From Curtobacterium pusillum (lineage in GTDB: Bacteria; Actinomycetota; Actinomycetes; Actinomycetales; Microbacteriaceae), in assembly GCF_007680845.1 (NCBI RefSeq), contig NZ_VEIY01000009.1, forward strand, positions 43,307 through 107,306: a stretch of DNA of 64,000 bases. Reading direction: 5' to 3'. Numbering within the stretch: position 1 is the first letter of the stretch; every line of letters starts with the position of its first letter. The translations under genes were made by a program, and so were the position numbers. The notes under the pieces are model-generated. The model saw only the letters and a program-made list of their open reading frames with translations, had not been told where the DNA came from and ran no database searches. Positions 7,702 through 15,620 of this stretch are shown in pieces.

Positions 7702-7719
7702 TTGAACCAATCGGTACAA
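7702..7719. promoter_or_regulatory. Palindromic TetR operator candidate
   Basis: TTGAACCAATCGGTACAA is an 18-bp near-palindrome (TTG-N-ACC-N-AT-N-GGT-N-CAA). It sits between the divergent TetR gene (start 7660) and the hydrolase (start 7787). Its size and symmetry suit a TetR dimer, and its placement suits a promoter-blocking site. Confidence 0.6.
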
Positions 7720-7786
7720 CATGGCTAGGGTGACGCAGGGGTCGACCCATGACGTCCGTCACGATCGAAGAACAGGAACCAGCACG

Positions 7787-8671
7787 ATGACCGTCCAGAC
7801 CGCGTCCTTCACCGACGAGTACCGCCACGTGGAGGGCATCCGACTCCACGCTCTCGTGGGTGGCAACCCCGCCGGCTCGACGATCGTCCTCCTCGCGGGG
7901 TTCCCGCAGGACGGCCGCGCTTGGCTCCGGGCTGCGGCACACCTCGGCGTGCACCACCACTTGGTGATCCCCGACCTCCCCGGGCAAGGGCCATCGGACC
8001 GTCCGGCTGACGGCTACGACACCCAGACGCTCGCGAGGAGGGTCCACGGCCTCCTCGAACAACTCGGCGTCGCCCGCTACACACTCGTCGCGCACGATGT
8101 CGGCGCGTGGGTCGCCTTCCCCTACGGACTCCTGTACGGCGACGAGATCGAACGCCTCGCGCTCCTCGACGCCGGGATCCCCGGGATCACCCTGCCCGAG
8201 TCGGTCCCGCTCGATCCCGAGCGGGCGTGGAAGACGTGGCACTTCGCCTTCCACCAGGTGCCGGACCTCCCCGAGGTCCTCCTGCAGGGGCACGAACGGG
8301 ACTACATCGCGTGGTTCCTCCGGAACAAGACCCGCGACCCGGGCACGTTCTCGGATGCTGAGATCGACGGGTACGCCGACTCCTTCGCCGCGGCGGGCGG
8401 GGTCCGGGCGGGACTGGCGCACTACCGCGAAGCCGCACACTCAGCAGAGCAGAACCGTGCGCTCCTCGACACGCGCCGCTTCAGGATGCCCGTCCTCGGC
8501 GTCAGCGCACAGTTCGGGAGCATCGCCGACATGGCGGCACCCGTGCGGCCGTACGCCGACGACGTCAGGAACGTCGTCATCCCAGGCTCGGGGCACTTCA
8601 TCCCGGACGAACAGCCGGAGCTGCTCGCGGCGGCTCTGAAGGACTTCATCGGGGGCCGCGGAGACCGGTAG
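7787..8671 (+). CDS. Alpha/beta-fold hydrolase (epoxide hydrolase/haloalkane dehalogenase-like)
   Basis: 294 residues from ATG 7787, which has AGGAA upstream; the open frame from 7721 is not needed. The oxyanion motif is AGFPQDG (usual HGFPE/Q). The nucleophile elbow is VAHDVGAW, with Asp rather than Ser, as in epoxide hydrolases and dehalogenases. GSGHFIPDEQP near the C-terminus gives the catalytic His. The Asp nucleophile argues against a simple esterase. It is divergent from, and probably repressed by, the TetR at 7001-7660. A detoxification role is likely. Confidence 0.82.
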   Translation: MTVQTASFTDEYRHVEGIRLHALVGGNPAGSTIVLLAGFPQDGRAWLRAAAHLGVHHHLVIPDLPGQGPSDRPADGYDTQTLARRVHGLLEQLGVARYTLVAHDVGAWVAFPYGLLYGDEIERLALLDAGIPGITLPESVPLDPERAWKTWHFAFHQVPDLPEVLLQGHERDYIAWFLRNKTRDPGTFSDAEIDGYADSFAAAGGVRAGLAHYREAAHSAEQNRALLDTRRFRMPVLGVSAQFGSIADMAAPVRPYADDVRNVVIPGSGHFIPDEQPELLAAALKDFIGGRGDR

Positions 8672-8676
8672 CCCGA

Positions 8677-8772
8677 TCACGCCGCCGCCGGATCGGGGAC
8701 GCCGAGGGCGCGGACGAGGTCGCACTTCGACTCGTGGTGCTCGACCAGGGCCGGGAGGACCAGCTGGTCCGA
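8677..8772 (-). pseudogene. C-terminal remnant of an unidentified protein
   Basis: On the minus strand the frame ending at TGA 8677-8679 reads DQLVLPALVEHHESKCDL, then VRALGVPDPAAA, with natural codon use and no start codon of its own in reach. It looks like the tail of a lost gene. It adjoins other gene fragments (8772-9558). Parent family not recognised. Confidence 0.3.
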
Positions 8773-8933
8773 TGAACCAGCTCGAGACGATGCAGGAGGC
8801 GCTGTTCGGCATCCCCGGTCTGCTCACGGCGCGGAGTCGGCGCGCGGCGGGCGCGCACGCGCGTCCGTGGGAGGGCGGGCAGATGCTGTGGAGCGCGGTG
8901 CGGGGAATCGTCAGGGCCGTCGGCGCGTCGTGA
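8772..8933 (+). pseudogene. Short ORF, probable gene remnant (53 aa)
   Basis: ATG 8772 to TGA 8931-8933 encodes MNQLETMQEALFGIPGLL, then HARPWEGGQMLWSAVRGI, ending VRAVGAS. It reads like the C-terminal part of a larger enzyme, but has no good ribosome site and no identifiable domain. It sits among broken genes, so a remnant is more likely than a functional small protein. Confidence 0.3.
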
Positions 8934-9156
8934 TCGCCGTGTCCTGCACAGCAGGCACGAGCGTCCGCTGCGCCCACGCCCGGAACGTGGTGGGTGCGAC
9001 CGCCTCGGGATCCCGCGGCTCGACGTCGTAGATGCCGTCGTTCTGCGCGGTCGCCACGTCCGCGAGGCCCCGCACCCAGGCAGGGCTGAGACCGTACTGC
9101 GCGAGGGTCGCGGAGTAGTCCTCGACGGACGCGGCATCGGATCCCTGTACCGGCAC
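8911..9156 (-). pseudogene. C-terminal fragment of an NmrA-type NAD(P)-binding reductase
   Basis: The minus frame ending at TGA 8911-8913 reads VEDYSATLAQYGLSPAWVRG, then VATAQNDGIYDVEPRDPE and PTTFRAWAQRTL. This is the tail of NmrA-like/SDR NAD(P)H-binding proteins, which end with a 'PTSFRE(W/F)' block. The N-terminal Rossmann domain is missing. Upstream of about 9133 the frame runs into an antisense TetR fragment. The gene has lost its 5' two thirds. Confidence 0.65.
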
Positions 9157-9558
9157 TTCCCGAACAAGCGCGCGCTGTTGACCGCCATCGTGCAGGAGCG
9201 GTTCCGGACCATGTCCGACTCCGCGCGCGCCGCAGAGGGGATCGAGGATCCTCGTGGGTCGTTCGAGGCGGTGCTCCGGCGTTACCTCGAGGCGGCCGCG
9301 GCCGACAAGGCCTTCCAGTGGGCGATGCTCGGATCGGACTCCGTCGACTGGGCCGAGATCCGGGCCGAGAAGGACGAGTTCGCGGCCGTCGCCTCACGGG
9401 TGATCGAGCGCGCGGTCCGTGCCGGCGCGGTCCGGGCGGACCTGACCTACGCGGACTTCCCGGTGATGACCTGTGGTGTCATGTCCACCATGTACTTCCG
9501 GCCGAGTGGCAACGGGGACTGGGAGCGTCACCTCTTGCTGCTCCTCGAGGGTGTCTGA
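9133..9558 (+). pseudogene. TetR regulator lacking the N-terminal half of its HTH
   Basis: The plus frame becomes coding at about 9133: GIGSLYRHFPNKRALLTAIV, the recognition helix and following helix of a TetR HTH, then a complete C-terminal domain to TGA 9556-9558. The first ~45 residues, including the start of the HTH, are absent; the upstream frame is antisense to the NmrA fragment. TTG 9178 could start a truncated product without DNA binding. The stop overlaps the ATG of the GNAT gene (TGATG), so transcription through this remnant may still serve that gene. Confidence 0.7.
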
Positions 9559-10088
9559 TGCGCCCGCTCGACCCAGCGAGCGCGACGGGCCGCGTGCGTG
9601 TCCGGCCGTTCTCCGAGGGGGACGTCACTGATTTCCTCGCGTACCAGGGGCTCCCCGCGGTTCGCAGGTTCCAGCCCGGCGAAGCGATGACGGCTCCCCG
9701 CGCCGCGGCCTTCGTTGTGGAGCAGGCGCAGCAGGGCGCTACGGAGCGAGGGGTCTGGCACGGCCGGGCGGTCGAGCTCGTCGCGGAGCGGCGGGTCATC
9801 GGCGACGTGGGGATCTGGATCCCCGCGGAACGGAACGATCCGGCCGTCGGCGACCTCGGCTTCCAGTTCGATCCTCGGTACCAGGGCCGGGGGTACGCGC
9901 TCGAGGCCTTGCGCGCGTTCATCCCGACCGTGGTCCACGACTTCGCGCTCGACCGTGTCACTGCCTCGTGCAGGGACGACAACGGTCCGTCCTGGCGACT
10001 GATGGAGCGCCTGGGGATGCGCCTGCACCACAGTGCCGACGAGGAGCGCGTGTACACGCTCGATCCGGACGACCTGCGCTCGCCCTGA
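9558..10088 (+). CDS. GNAT N-acetyltransferase, RimJ/RimL-like
   Basis: 176 residues from ATG 9558, sharing one base with the TetR remnant's stop. It begins MRPLDPASATGRVRVRPF, and the acetyl-CoA site is FDPRYQGRGYALEALRAF (about residues 98-115: R-x-x-G-x-G). The following DRVTASCRDDNGPSWRLMER, with a conserved Asn-x-x-S, is typical of RimJ/RimL-type acetyltransferases acting on protein N-termini or small amines. Its former regulator is broken, so expression may now depend on readthrough. It converges on the MFS gene at 10125, with a GCCGGG/CCCGGC hairpin at 10109-10124. Confidence 0.85.
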   Translation: MRPLDPASATGRVRVRPFSEGDVTDFLAYQGLPAVRRFQPGEAMTAPRAAAFVVEQAQQGATERGVWHGRAVELVAERRVIGDVGIWIPAERNDPAVGDLGFQFDPRYQGRGYALEALRAFIPTVVHDFALDRVTASCRDDNGPSWRLMERLGMRLHHSADEERVYTLDPDDLRSP

Positions 10089-10124
10089 CGTCGGACGACG
10101 AGGGCGAGGCCGGGCGCTCCCGGC

Positions 10125-11342
10125 TCAGTGGTCGGGGTTGCTGTCCGCTGCCGACCAGTGCGGGAACGCGTACCGGCGCGCCACTCCGGCCGCGATGGCT
10201 GACGGGATCATGATCGCGAGCGCCACCCAGGGCAGCGATCCGACGCCGGCGAGACCGATCAAGAGCCCGCCGACGAGCCCGCCGACGCCGATCATGAGGT
10301 TGACCAGTGTCACCATCACGGCGGCGATCGCGTCCGAACCGGTTGCGCGGAACCCAGCGGTCAGGAACCAGGTCGCGCCGCCTCCGAACCCGAGACCCCA
10401 GAGGACCGCGGCGACGTAGACGAAGATCGGGCTGATCGGAGCGAGGCCGAGCATCAGGAACGCGGCAGCGAGCAACACCAGGCCGGTCACGGTCAGGTGC
10501 CGGTGCCGTCGGTCGATCAACACACCGGTGACCCAGATACTGGCCAGTGCGGCGAGCCCGAAGACGAGGAGCACGAACTCGACCTGGTTCCCGATGCCAG
10601 CGCGGGACACCTGTGGAGCGACGTACGTGTAGAGGATGTTGTGCGCGAGGAAGAAGCCGCTCATCACGGCGAGGATCGTGGCGACCCCCTTCGTGCGGAG
10701 GAGCCCACGCCCGGCCCCCCGGGCCTTCTCCCCTGCCGGAGTCCCGGACAGGTTGGGAAGCGCCAGCGCGACCCAGAGGATCGCGGCCAGGCCGGCGAAC
10801 CCGGACGCAGCGAACGTGAAGTTCCAGGTGAAGGTGTTCCCCAGGAGGGTTCCGAGCGGCAGGCCGATGGCGAGTGCCACCGGTGTCCCGGCGTTCGCGA
10901 TGGACATCGCGCGGCCCTGCTTGTCCTCGGGGACGAGGCGCGCTGCGTAGGCGGCGAGGTTCGTCCAGATGAGCCCCGCTCCGACGCCGCCGACGAACCG
11001 CGCGATCATGATGATCGTGAAGTCCTCCGTGGCCGCGATCGCGAAGTTCGACACGACGAACGCCCCGAGTGCGCTGATCAGGAGTGTTCGCCGGCCCCAT
11101 CTGGCCAGGACCGCGCTCAGGGGAACGGCGGTGAGCGCGGTGGCCAACGCGTAGACGGTGATCAGCTGACCGGCCGCCGCGTCCGTGACCCGGAGCGAGT
11201 GCGCGATCTGTGGGAGGAGACCTGCGGGGGTGGTCTCGTTGATGATGCTGAGGAAGCCCGCGAAGAAGAGCGCGAGGAGTCCTGCCCAGGGCATCGTGCG
11301 GGACGCACGCGCTTGCGGGATCGGAGCTGTTTCTGCAGTCAC
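10125..11342 (-). CDS. MFS transporter, drug:H+ antiporter (DHA1/AraJ-like)
   Basis: 405 residues from GTG 11342, which follows GAGAGG; longer frames upstream are shadows. Twelve hydrophobic segments start with MPWAGLLALFFAGFLSI. The family loop motif NETTPAGLLPQIAHSL follows TM1, and LARWGRRTL (motif A) lies between TM2 and TM3. These features fit the sugar-efflux/chloramphenicol-efflux (AraJ) branch of DHA1. It is divergent from the ArsR-type regulator at 11460, with a perfect inverted repeat between them, so export is probably controlled by that regulator. Confidence 0.88.
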   Translation of the reverse strand: MTAETAPIPQARASRTMPWAGLLALFFAGFLSIINETTPAGLLPQIAHSLRVTDAAAGQLITVYALATALTAVPLSAVLARWGRRTLLISALGAFVVSNFAIAATEDFTIIMIARFVGGVGAGLIWTNLAAYAARLVPEDKQGRAMSIANAGTPVALAIGLPLGTLLGNTFTWNFTFAASGFAGLAAILWVALALPNLSGTPAGEKARGAGRGLLRTKGVATILAVMSGFFLAHNILYTYVAPQVSRAGIGNQVEFVLLVFGLAALASIWVTGVLIDRRHRHLTVTGLVLLAAAFLMLGLAPISPIFVYVAAVLWGLGFGGGATWFLTAGFRATGSDAIAAVMVTLVNLMIGVGGLVGGLLIGLAGVGSLPWVALAIMIPSAIAAGVARRYAFPHWSAADSNPDH

Positions 11343-11396
11343 TGCAAACCTCTCGGAGGTATGATGGGAGCCGTACCTGGGGAGTGAAGCACACCG

Positions 11397-11422
11397 GCAG
11401 GTACGACGCAAGTCGTACCTGC
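11397..11422. promoter_or_regulatory. Perfect inverted repeat, likely operator of the ArsR-like regulator
   Basis: GCAGGTACGAC (11397-11407) and GTCGTACCTGC (11412-11422) form perfect 11-bp arms around GCAA. A half-site GTACCTG recurs at 11373-11379, nearer the MFS start. The element lies in the 117-base gap between the divergent MFS and regulator genes. Confidence 0.65.
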
Positions 11423-11459
11423 GGCACAGTCGTGACCGAGCATGAGAGAGAGGATCGAC

Positions 11460-11768
11460 GTGACCGACAAGCCCCTTCCGAAGCGGGAGGAACTCGAGCT
11501 GGGGAAGGTGCTCAGCGCCCTCTCCGACGAGAACCGCCGCCGGGTCGTCCTGACGCTGCTGCAGGAGCCGATCGGCACCGAGCGCACCTGTGTGAGCTTC
11601 GAACTCCCGGTCACGAAGGCGACGAGCACCTTCCACTTCCGCGTCCTCCGCGAGGCCGGACTGACGTACGACCTCAGCTACGGCAACCGCAAGGGCGTCT
11701 CGCTCCGTCGCGACGACATCGAGGCCCGATTCCCCGGACTGCTCGCAGCGCTCGCCGGCGCGCGCTAG
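11460..11768 (+). CDS. ArsR-like helix-turn-helix transcriptional regulator
   Basis: 102 residues from GTG 11460, preferred to ATG 11442 because GAGAGGA lies at ribosome-site distance before it. A winged HTH fills the protein: LGKVLSALSDENRRRVVLTL (helix 1-2), then VTKATSTFHFRVLREAGL (recognition helix). The usual 'SH' of SQHHLK is replaced by STFHF. No metal-binding CxC is visible, so it is probably not a metal sensor. It is divergent from the MFS transporter, and its 3' end overlaps the convergent hydrolase by four bases. Confidence 0.82.
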   Translation: MTDKPLPKREELELGKVLSALSDENRRRVVLTLLQEPIGTERTCVSFELPVTKATSTFHFRVLREAGLTYDLSYGNRKGVSLRRDDIEARFPGLLAALAGAR

Positions 11769-12565
11769 AGGACGTTCGGCCACCGCTCGACGTCGTCGAC
11801 CCGATCGAGCCAGTCCCGGAGCAGAGCGGCGGTCAATGCCGGACGTTCGAGGTGGACGCCGTGGCCCGCGGCGTCGAGCACTGCGTACGTGCCTCGGGGG
11901 TAGTGGTCACGGAAGAACCAGCCGTCTTCGTGTCCGACCACGTCGTCCTGTCGGCCGAACAGGTGCAAGGACGGGGCCGTGTACGGCTCGGGGTGAGCGA
12001 CCTCCGGCTTCACGGGCAGGTCGTACCGCTCGGCGATGCGGTCCATCACGGACTGGTCCGAAGCCCGTTCGCCGGGGAGGACGGACGTCAGGAACGCGTC
12101 CAGGGTCTCGTTCGTCTGCACGACGTGGGTCGTCTCGAACGCTTCGCGCACATCACCGGCACGTTCGAGCGCGGTGGGTTCGACGACCAGGGCCGTGCGC
12201 TCGGGAACACGGCGGGCGCTGTGGTCCGCCTCGAAGACGCCGGCGATCGTGGCGAGACCGAGGACTTGCCCGCGCAGCTCGTGCGCGATGTGGCGGGCGA
12301 GCATCCCTCCGAACGACTGTCCGATCAGGGCGAACGGCTCGTCGTCGAGGAGCTCACGGATCCCGGTCATGGCTTCGTTCGCGACGTCGAGCGCGCTGGC
12401 CGCGGTCGAACGGGGCGCTCCTGCTGCCCAGGGGAGGTCGAGGTAGAGCCTGCGCCACGGCAGGTCGCCGACCATCCGCTCGAGCGGCAACATGATCCGG
12501 TGGTCGACGCCGAAACCGTGGAGGACGACGAGGGGACGGCCGGAGCCACGGGCGAACGCGAGCAC
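11765..12565 (-). CDS. Alpha/beta-fold hydrolase
   Basis: 266 residues from GTG 12565 (MLAFARGSGRPLVVLHGF). The oxyanion motif is HGFG, the nucleophile elbow is IGQSFGGMLA (Ser nucleophile), the acid lies near LFGRQDDVVG and the His in AAGHGVHLERP. This is the arrangement of small Ser esterases/C-C bond hydrolases. No ribosome site is obvious at the chosen start. It follows the secreted GH76 gene on the same strand, but a strong hairpin at 12578-12616 separates them, so it is probably independently expressed. Confidence 0.82.
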   Translation of the reverse strand: MLAFARGSGRPLVVLHGFGVDHRIMLPLERMVGDLPWRRLYLDLPWAAGAPRSTAASALDVANEAMTGIRELLDDEPFALIGQSFGGMLARHIAHELRGQVLGLATIAGVFEADHSARRVPERTALVVEPTALERAGDVREAFETTHVVQTNETLDAFLTSVLPGERASDQSVMDRIAERYDLPVKPEVAHPEPYTAPSLHLFGRQDDVVGHEDGWFFRDHYPRGTYAVLDAAGHGVHLERPALTAALLRDWLDRVDDVERWPNVL

Positions 12566-12577
12566 ACGTTGACGCTA

Positions 12578-12616
12578 CCGTGCGGGCCCACGGGTGGTCG
12601 CCCGGGGCCCGCACGG
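12578..12616 (-). terminator. Hairpin terminator after the secreted GH76 gene
   Basis: Perfect 12-bp arms CCGTGCGGGCCC (12578-12589) and GGGCCCGCACGG (12605-12616), just downstream of the GH76 stop on the minus strand. There is no T tract, as is common in high-GC actinobacteria. Confidence 0.65.
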
Positions 12617-12623
12617 GCGTCGG

Positions 12624-14168
12624 TCAGAGCCCGATGGTCGCGGCGTCCAGGTTGAGGTAGTTCGTGCTCCCACTGCTCGCCGTGTCGGCGACGACGAGCG
12701 CGTCGGACCCTGCACTGAACGGCAGGTCCACCGTCACGGTGTTCCACGTCGACCACGACGAGGTCCCGGGGAACGTGACGTTGACGGGCGCCGATCCGTT
12801 CACGCTGACGGCCCGGACGGCGGTGCCGGCAGCAGCCGCGTAGCGGAACGTGACCGCGTGCGTGCCGGCGCTCGCGACGTTGACGTGGAAGGTCGCGGCG
12901 GCGCCGTCGGTGTTCCAGCCAGCGAGGTACCCGCGGCCGGTGTACCCGGCGTTCGACGCCTCGGTACCGATGTTCGGGTGGTCCACGTTCTCGGCCTGGT
13001 AGACGCCGTCGCCCTGGACCACCGCGGTGGAGCCGTCCGGCGTTCCCTGCTGCGTGATGGCGACGGTCGCCGCGGCACCGAGTGACTGCTGCGGCGTGGA
13101 GGCGATGGAGGGCGTGGGGGCGTTCCAGTCCGGTCCGCCGATGCCTTCGGTCGACACGTGGTTCGCCGCCTGGGAGGCGTTCGCCGTGAGGACCTGCTCG
13201 TACTGCGTCTGACCGGCGTCGTCGATCAGGGCGCGGATGTCCCGGGTGAGGATCGCCTTGAACCCCTCGGTGTCGTTGGTGCCCTCGTCGAGGAACGTGC
13301 CCGCGGTCGTCAGGTTCGCGACGGCCCAGTCCGTGGCGGTAGTCGCCTGCGTGAGGTACTGCGCATCGTTGGTGGCGAGGTACATCTGCAGAGCGGCGCC
13401 GGCGTACTGGCCCTGGTTGTAGGTCCAGTCGTAGTCCGTGAACTGGCCGGTGCCGCTGACGTGGTCGCGGATGTGGCCGCCGTTGTAGAAGTTGCTGTGC
13501 AGCCACGAGAAGATCCGCTCCGCGGTGTCGCGGTAGGTCGTGTCGCCCGTCGCGGCGTAGAGACGGAGGGCCGTCCACACGGCGGTGCCGTTGGTGGCCA
13601 CGTTCTTCTCGTTCGCGGATCCGTTGCCGACGTCGACGTTCTTCCACCAGATGCCGCCGCCGTACGTGGTGTCCTCGTACTGGGCGATGTACCCGAAGAT
13701 GTCCTCCGCTTCGGTGAGGAAGCGTTGTTCCCCGGTGAGTTCGTAGGCACGGATGCTGCCGCGGGCCCACCAGCCCATGTCGTCGTTCCAGTCGTTGGTG
13801 CGGAAGTCCGGGTAGGCCGCCACCCATCCGTCGTAGACGTCGTCGATCATCTGGCGGCTCGCGCTGTCGTGGGAGCGTTCGTACCGGTCCATGACTGCTT
13901 CCCAGTTCTGCGCTTCCCACCAGTAGTCGGTGTACAGCCCACCCTGCGGCCCGACCGCGTGCTCGCTGTGCACCTGGTGGTCGCTGTAGGTGAAGAAGTA
14001 CTTCGCGTCCGGGTCCCAGTACGTGTCGACGAAGGCGTCGTAGGAGTCGGTCGCCTGCGTGGTCGTCAGCGCTGCCGCGTGGTCCGGGGTCGCCGCGAGG
14101 CCGACACCGGTGAGTCCGGCGCTCGCGATGGCTCCCGCCACCACGAGGCCGATGAGCTTGTGCTGCAT
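12624..14168 (-). CDS. Secreted GH76 endo-alpha-1,6-mannanase with C-terminal carbohydrate-binding module
   Basis: 514 residues from ATG 14168, preceded by AAGGGGA. A signal peptide (MQHKLIGLVVAGAIASAGL, cleavage near AHAA-like PDHAAA) marks export. The (alpha/alpha)6 GH76 domain spans about 35-360. The paired catalytic Asp are in TNDWNDDMGWWARG, and FTDYDWTYNQGQYAGAAL is another family block. The C-terminus (about 385-514: AENVDHPNIGTE, GYLAGWNTDGAA, LNLDAATIGL) is a CBM35/CBM6-like beta-sandwich. It would cut the alpha-1,6-mannan backbone of fungal or yeast cell walls, or mycobacterial-type mannans, outside the cell. It is divergent from GH125 and shares its regulatory region. Confidence 0.92.
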   Translation of the reverse strand: MQHKLIGLVVAGAIASAGLTGVGLAATPDHAAALTTTQATDSYDAFVDTYWDPDAKYFFTYSDHQVHSEHAVGPQGGLYTDYWWEAQNWEAVMDRYERSHDSASRQMIDDVYDGWVAAYPDFRTNDWNDDMGWWARGSIRAYELTGEQRFLTEAEDIFGYIAQYEDTTYGGGIWWKNVDVGNGSANEKNVATNGTAVWTALRLYAATGDTTYRDTAERIFSWLHSNFYNGGHIRDHVSGTGQFTDYDWTYNQGQYAGAALQMYLATNDAQYLTQATTATDWAVANLTTAGTFLDEGTNDTEGFKAILTRDIRALIDDAGQTQYEQVLTANASQAANHVSTEGIGGPDWNAPTPSIASTPQQSLGAAATVAITQQGTPDGSTAVVQGDGVYQAENVDHPNIGTEASNAGYTGRGYLAGWNTDGAAATFHVNVASAGTHAVTFRYAAAAGTAVRAVSVNGSAPVNVTFPGTSSWSTWNTVTVDLPFSAGSDALVVADTASSGSTNYLNLDAATIGL

Positions 14169-14218
14169 GGGATCCCCTTCGATCCGAGTCGATCCCGATG
14201 CCCTGCGCACCACAAAAA

Positions 14219-14233
14219 GTATACTCAATCTAC
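14219..14233. promoter_or_regulatory. Candidate operator for the mannan regulator (GTATACTCAATCTAC)
   Basis: This 15-mer matches 12 of 15 positions with GTATGCTCAATAGAC on the minus strand at 21082-21096, in front of the GntR/LacI gene itself. It lies between the divergent GH76 and GH125 genes. A weaker copy on the other strand (AATGAATATAG, 14253-14263) lies over the GH125 promoter. It contains TATACT, so part of the match may reflect a -10 box. Confidence 0.5.
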
Positions 14234-14236
14234 TTC

Positions 14237-14264
14237 TTGCGCGGATCCGGCTAATGAATATAGT
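14237..14264 (+). promoter_or_regulatory. Candidate promoter of the mannan operon
   Basis: TTGCGC (14237-14242), a 16-base spacer and TATAGT (14259-14264), with a start expected near 14271 and the GH125 GTG at 14298. The local AT-richness stands out from the surroundings. The putative operators flank or overlap it. Confidence 0.45.
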
Positions 14265-14297
14265 TGGAGGATCATCGGAAGAAGTCAAGGGAGCAAC

Positions 14298-15620
14298 GTG
14301 GCTCAGACACACGACGACCTCGTCGCAGCGGTCGCCAGACAGGTGACGGACCGACTCGGCCCGTCAGTCGGGGGACTCTTCACGAACTGTTTCGCGAACA
14401 CCCTCTCGACGACGATCACCCCGCAGCCCGACGGGACGGTGTTCATGGTGACGGGCGACATCCCCGCGATGTGGCTCCGCGACTCGACGGCGCAGCTGAC
14501 GCCGTACCTGCACTTCGTCAGCGACGACGACGGACTCGCCGACACGGTCGCCGGCATCTCACGACGGCAGCAGGAGTTCGTCCTGCTCGACCCGTACGCG
14601 AACGCCTTCAACCGCTCGGCGGACGGCGCCGGGCACCAGGACGACCACACCGCGATGAGCGACGGCGTGTGGGAACGGAAGTACGAGATCGACTCGCTCT
14701 GCTACCCCGTCCATCTCGCACACGCGCTGTGGAGCCGCACCGGACGGACGGACCACCTCGTCCGGTTCCGGGAGGTGGCCGAGGCGGCCATCGACGTCTG
14801 GACGACCGAGCAGGACCACGAGGCGCGGTCGACGTACCGGTTCGAGCGCCCCGACCCGCTGCTCCCGTCGGACACCCTCGTCCGGGACGGACGCGGACCG
14901 CTGACGGTCCCGACCGGTCTGACGTGGAGCGCGTTCCGTCCGAGCGACGACGCGACGGCGTTCGGGTACAACATCCCGGGCAACGCCTTCGCCGTGGTCG
15001 CCCTGCGACTGGTCGCCGAGCTCGCGACGGCCGTCCTCGACGACCGCGACCTCGCCGGACGCGCGCTTGCTCTCGCGGACGAGATCGACCGGGCCGTCCG
15101 TGACCACGGCGTGGTGGACCATCCCGAGCACGGCCGGGTCCTCGCCTACGAGGTCGACGGCCTCGGTGGTGCCCTGGTCGCGGACGACGCGAACGTCCCG
15201 AGCCTGCTGTCGCTCCCGATGCTCGGCTGGTGCGACGCCGACGACCCCCTCTACCTGCGGACCCGGGCCGCCGTGCTGTCGCCGACGAACCCGTCCTGGT
15301 TCTCCGGAGCCGCCGGCAGCGGGATCGGCAGCCCCCACACCCCTGGTCGCAACGTGTGGCCCATCGCGCTGGCGGTGCAGGGGCTGACCGCGACGTCCGA
15401 GGACGAGCGGGCAGCGTTGCTGGACCAGCTCTGCTCGACCCACGCGGGGACGCTCCTCATGCACGAGTCGTACGACGTCGACGACCCCGAGTCGTACACG
15501 CGGCCCTGGTTCTCGTGGGCGAACGCGATGTTCTGCGAGTTCGTGCTCGACCTGGCGGGGCTGCGGCGACCGACGGCCACCGTCGCCGCCGCGGCGGCCG
15601 TGGACGGAGGCGCGAGATGA
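14298..15620 (+). CDS. GH125 exo-alpha-1,6-mannosidase
   Basis: 440 residues from GTG 14298 (AAGGGAG upstream); the long upstream extension of the frame is antisense to GH76. The family signature GDIPAMWLRDSTAQ lies at about residues 53-66, followed by NRSADGAGHQDDHT and later WERKYEIDSLCYP. The C-terminal block is GRNVWPIALAVQGLT. GH125 enzymes remove alpha-1,6-linked mannose from the ends of oligosaccharides. There is no signal peptide, so it acts inside the cell on imported mannan fragments. The stop overlaps the start of the permease (ATGA), placing it first in a five-gene operon. Confidence 0.93.
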   Translation: MAQTHDDLVAAVARQVTDRLGPSVGGLFTNCFANTLSTTITPQPDGTVFMVTGDIPAMWLRDSTAQLTPYLHFVSDDDGLADTVAGISRRQQEFVLLDPYANAFNRSADGAGHQDDHTAMSDGVWERKYEIDSLCYPVHLAHALWSRTGRTDHLVRFREVAEAAIDVWTTEQDHEARSTYRFERPDPLLPSDTLVRDGRGPLTVPTGLTWSAFRPSDDATAFGYNIPGNAFAVVALRLVAELATAVLDDRDLAGRALALADEIDRAVRDHGVVDHPEHGRVLAYEVDGLGGALVADDANVPSLLSLPMLGWCDADDPLYLRTRAAVLSPTNPSWFSGAAGSGIGSPHTPGRNVWPIALAVQGLTATSEDERAALLDQLCSTHAGTLLMHESYDVDDPESYTRPWFSWANAMFCEFVLDLAGLRRPTATVAAAAAVDGGAR

